Assembly: GCA_963703325.1 (NCBI GenBank)
Contig: OY969805.1
Coordinates: 372,001-436,000, forward strand
Origin: Aquilonibacter sp963703325
GTDB lineage: Bacteria > Vulcanimicrobiota > Vulcanimicrobiia > Vulcanimicrobiales > Vulcanimicrobiaceae
Direction of reading: 5' to 3'
DNA: 64,000 bases
Made by a program: the position numbers and the translations under genes. The notes under the pieces are model-generated. The model was not told the origin of the DNA and ran no database searches. It worked only from the letters and a program-made list of their open reading frames with translations. Numbering within the stretch: position 1 is the stretch's first letter; every line of letters begins with the position of its first letter. This document shows, in pieces, positions 63,589-64,000 of the stretch.

Positions 63589-64000
63589 ATGAGCTGGATT
63601 CCAAAGAAGAGTACGACTGCAGTGGGTACGGGTGCACCCGCGCAAATCGCTGCGCAGGCTGTCCCGTTGATGACCTCTCGCACTGCCGCCGCCTCGATGG
63701 AGATGCCGGTCGTGATGAGCGTGCGCCGCCTCCCGGCACCGGTGTACGGCACGCTGATGGATGTAAGCACACAAGGTGCGCGCGTGCGTTCGCTCGTGCT
63801 CATGGAGCGCGGTACGGACGTCGAGTTCGATTTGACGATCGCCGGGAACGCGCCGGTCACCGTCAACGGAAAAGTTGAAATGCGACGCAACGCCGTCGCC
63901 GGCGCGCGCTTTGAATATCACCTGTCGTTTGCCGCCATGGCCGAGCCGCAGATCGACGCGCTGGCGCGCGCCGTGCGTGACATGGAGCGGCGCGCGCTCG
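63589..64000 (+). CDS. PilZ-domain protein, cut by window end
   Basis: ATG 63589 after GGAAAGG. The first 137 residues are visible: a Thr/Ala-rich N-terminal tail, then SMEMPVVMSVRRLPAPVYGT, LMDVSTQGARVRSLVLMERG and FEYHLSFAAMAEPQ. PAPVYGTL and RSL.L.ER match the first PilZ domain of the upstream gene, so this is a tandem paralogue. The D-x-S-x-x-G part is present, but the N-terminal RxxxR pair is not evident. The frame is open to position 64000. Confidence 0.85.
   Translation, partial: MSWIPKKSTTAVGTGAPAQIAAQAVPLMTSRTAAASMEMPVVMSVRRLPAPVYGTLMDVSTQGARVRSLVLMERGTDVEFDLTIAGNAPVTVNGKVEMRRNAVAGARFEYHLSFAAMAEPQIDALARAVRDMERRAL

Overview
The window is a chromosomal stretch of a high-GC, free-living bacterium that makes its own amino acids. 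Codons are GC-rich, the genes are tightly packed, and many starts are GTG, TTG or CTG with 1-11 nt overlaps. Menaquinone is made by the futalosine route, branched-chain amino acids by one large operon, and RodZ, LytR-CpsA-Psr and SecA/FtsK cell-envelope functions are present. There is no rRNA, CRISPR array or prophage. The gene mix would suit a deep-branching soil or rock-surface phylum such as Eremiobacterota (WPS-2), but that is a guess; nothing here proves it.

Left part (1-8.6 kb). A tRNA-Leu(GAG) lies beside a perfect inverted-repeat terminator that overlaps the tRNA 3' end. Next comes a leftward operon: a KamB/KamC-like pair (lysine 5,6-aminomutase reactivase family), a small membrane protein, a BKACE-family beta-keto acid cleavage enzyme and two oligopeptide permease subunits. 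MntP and a single-domain response regulator lie upstream of it. Rightward proline dehydrogenase and Dtd follow.

8.6-22.9 kb. A secreted HEAT-repeat/cyclophilin fusion, a KGG-repeat protein and two secreted unknowns come first, then rpoD and dnaG, an HD hydrolase, a decayed small secreted gene family, pyruvate phosphate dikinase and glycyl-tRNA synthetase. A truncated tnpB abuts the 5' end of glyS. A small secreted protein and a MarR regulator follow, preceded by three alternating half-sites.

22.9-31.7 kb. One leftward operon, ilvB - 70-aa ACT subunit - ilvC - ilvD - ilvE - leuA - leuC - leuD, covers nearly the whole branched-chain pathway; leuB is missing. It starts with a TTGACA promoter, a 27-codon leader peptide rich in Leu, Ile and Val, and a 15-bp GC terminator, which is the layout of a classical attenuator. 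leuA lacks its C-terminal leucine-feedback domain, so control seems to lie at transcription.

31.7-35.2 kb. An accessory pocket holds a glycosyltransferase, three unrecognised genes and two diverged copies (187 nt each) of a structured RNA-like element with compensatory base changes. Each copy ends in a 12-bp hairpin 45-47 nt before an ORF. This is the most novel item in the window.

35.2-64 kb. Mostly housekeeping genes: rlmN, type-4 uracil-DNA glycosylase, YbjQ, GT9, a DUF2079 membrane protein, prfB with its programmed +1 frameshift, a GDPH-motif protein, an alpha/beta hydrolase and secA. An envelope/signalling operon follows (LCP with a frameshifted N-terminus, polysaccharide deacetylase, membrane stub, NHL-type lipoprotein, multi-GAF histidine kinase). 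Then come rodZ-yajQ-rimO, mnmA, the menaquinone genes mqnE-mqnA-mqnC, a PAP2 phosphatase, a tiny lipoprotein, ftsK, an isocitrate/isopropylmalate dehydrogenase-family enzyme and two PilZ proteins, the last cut by the window end.
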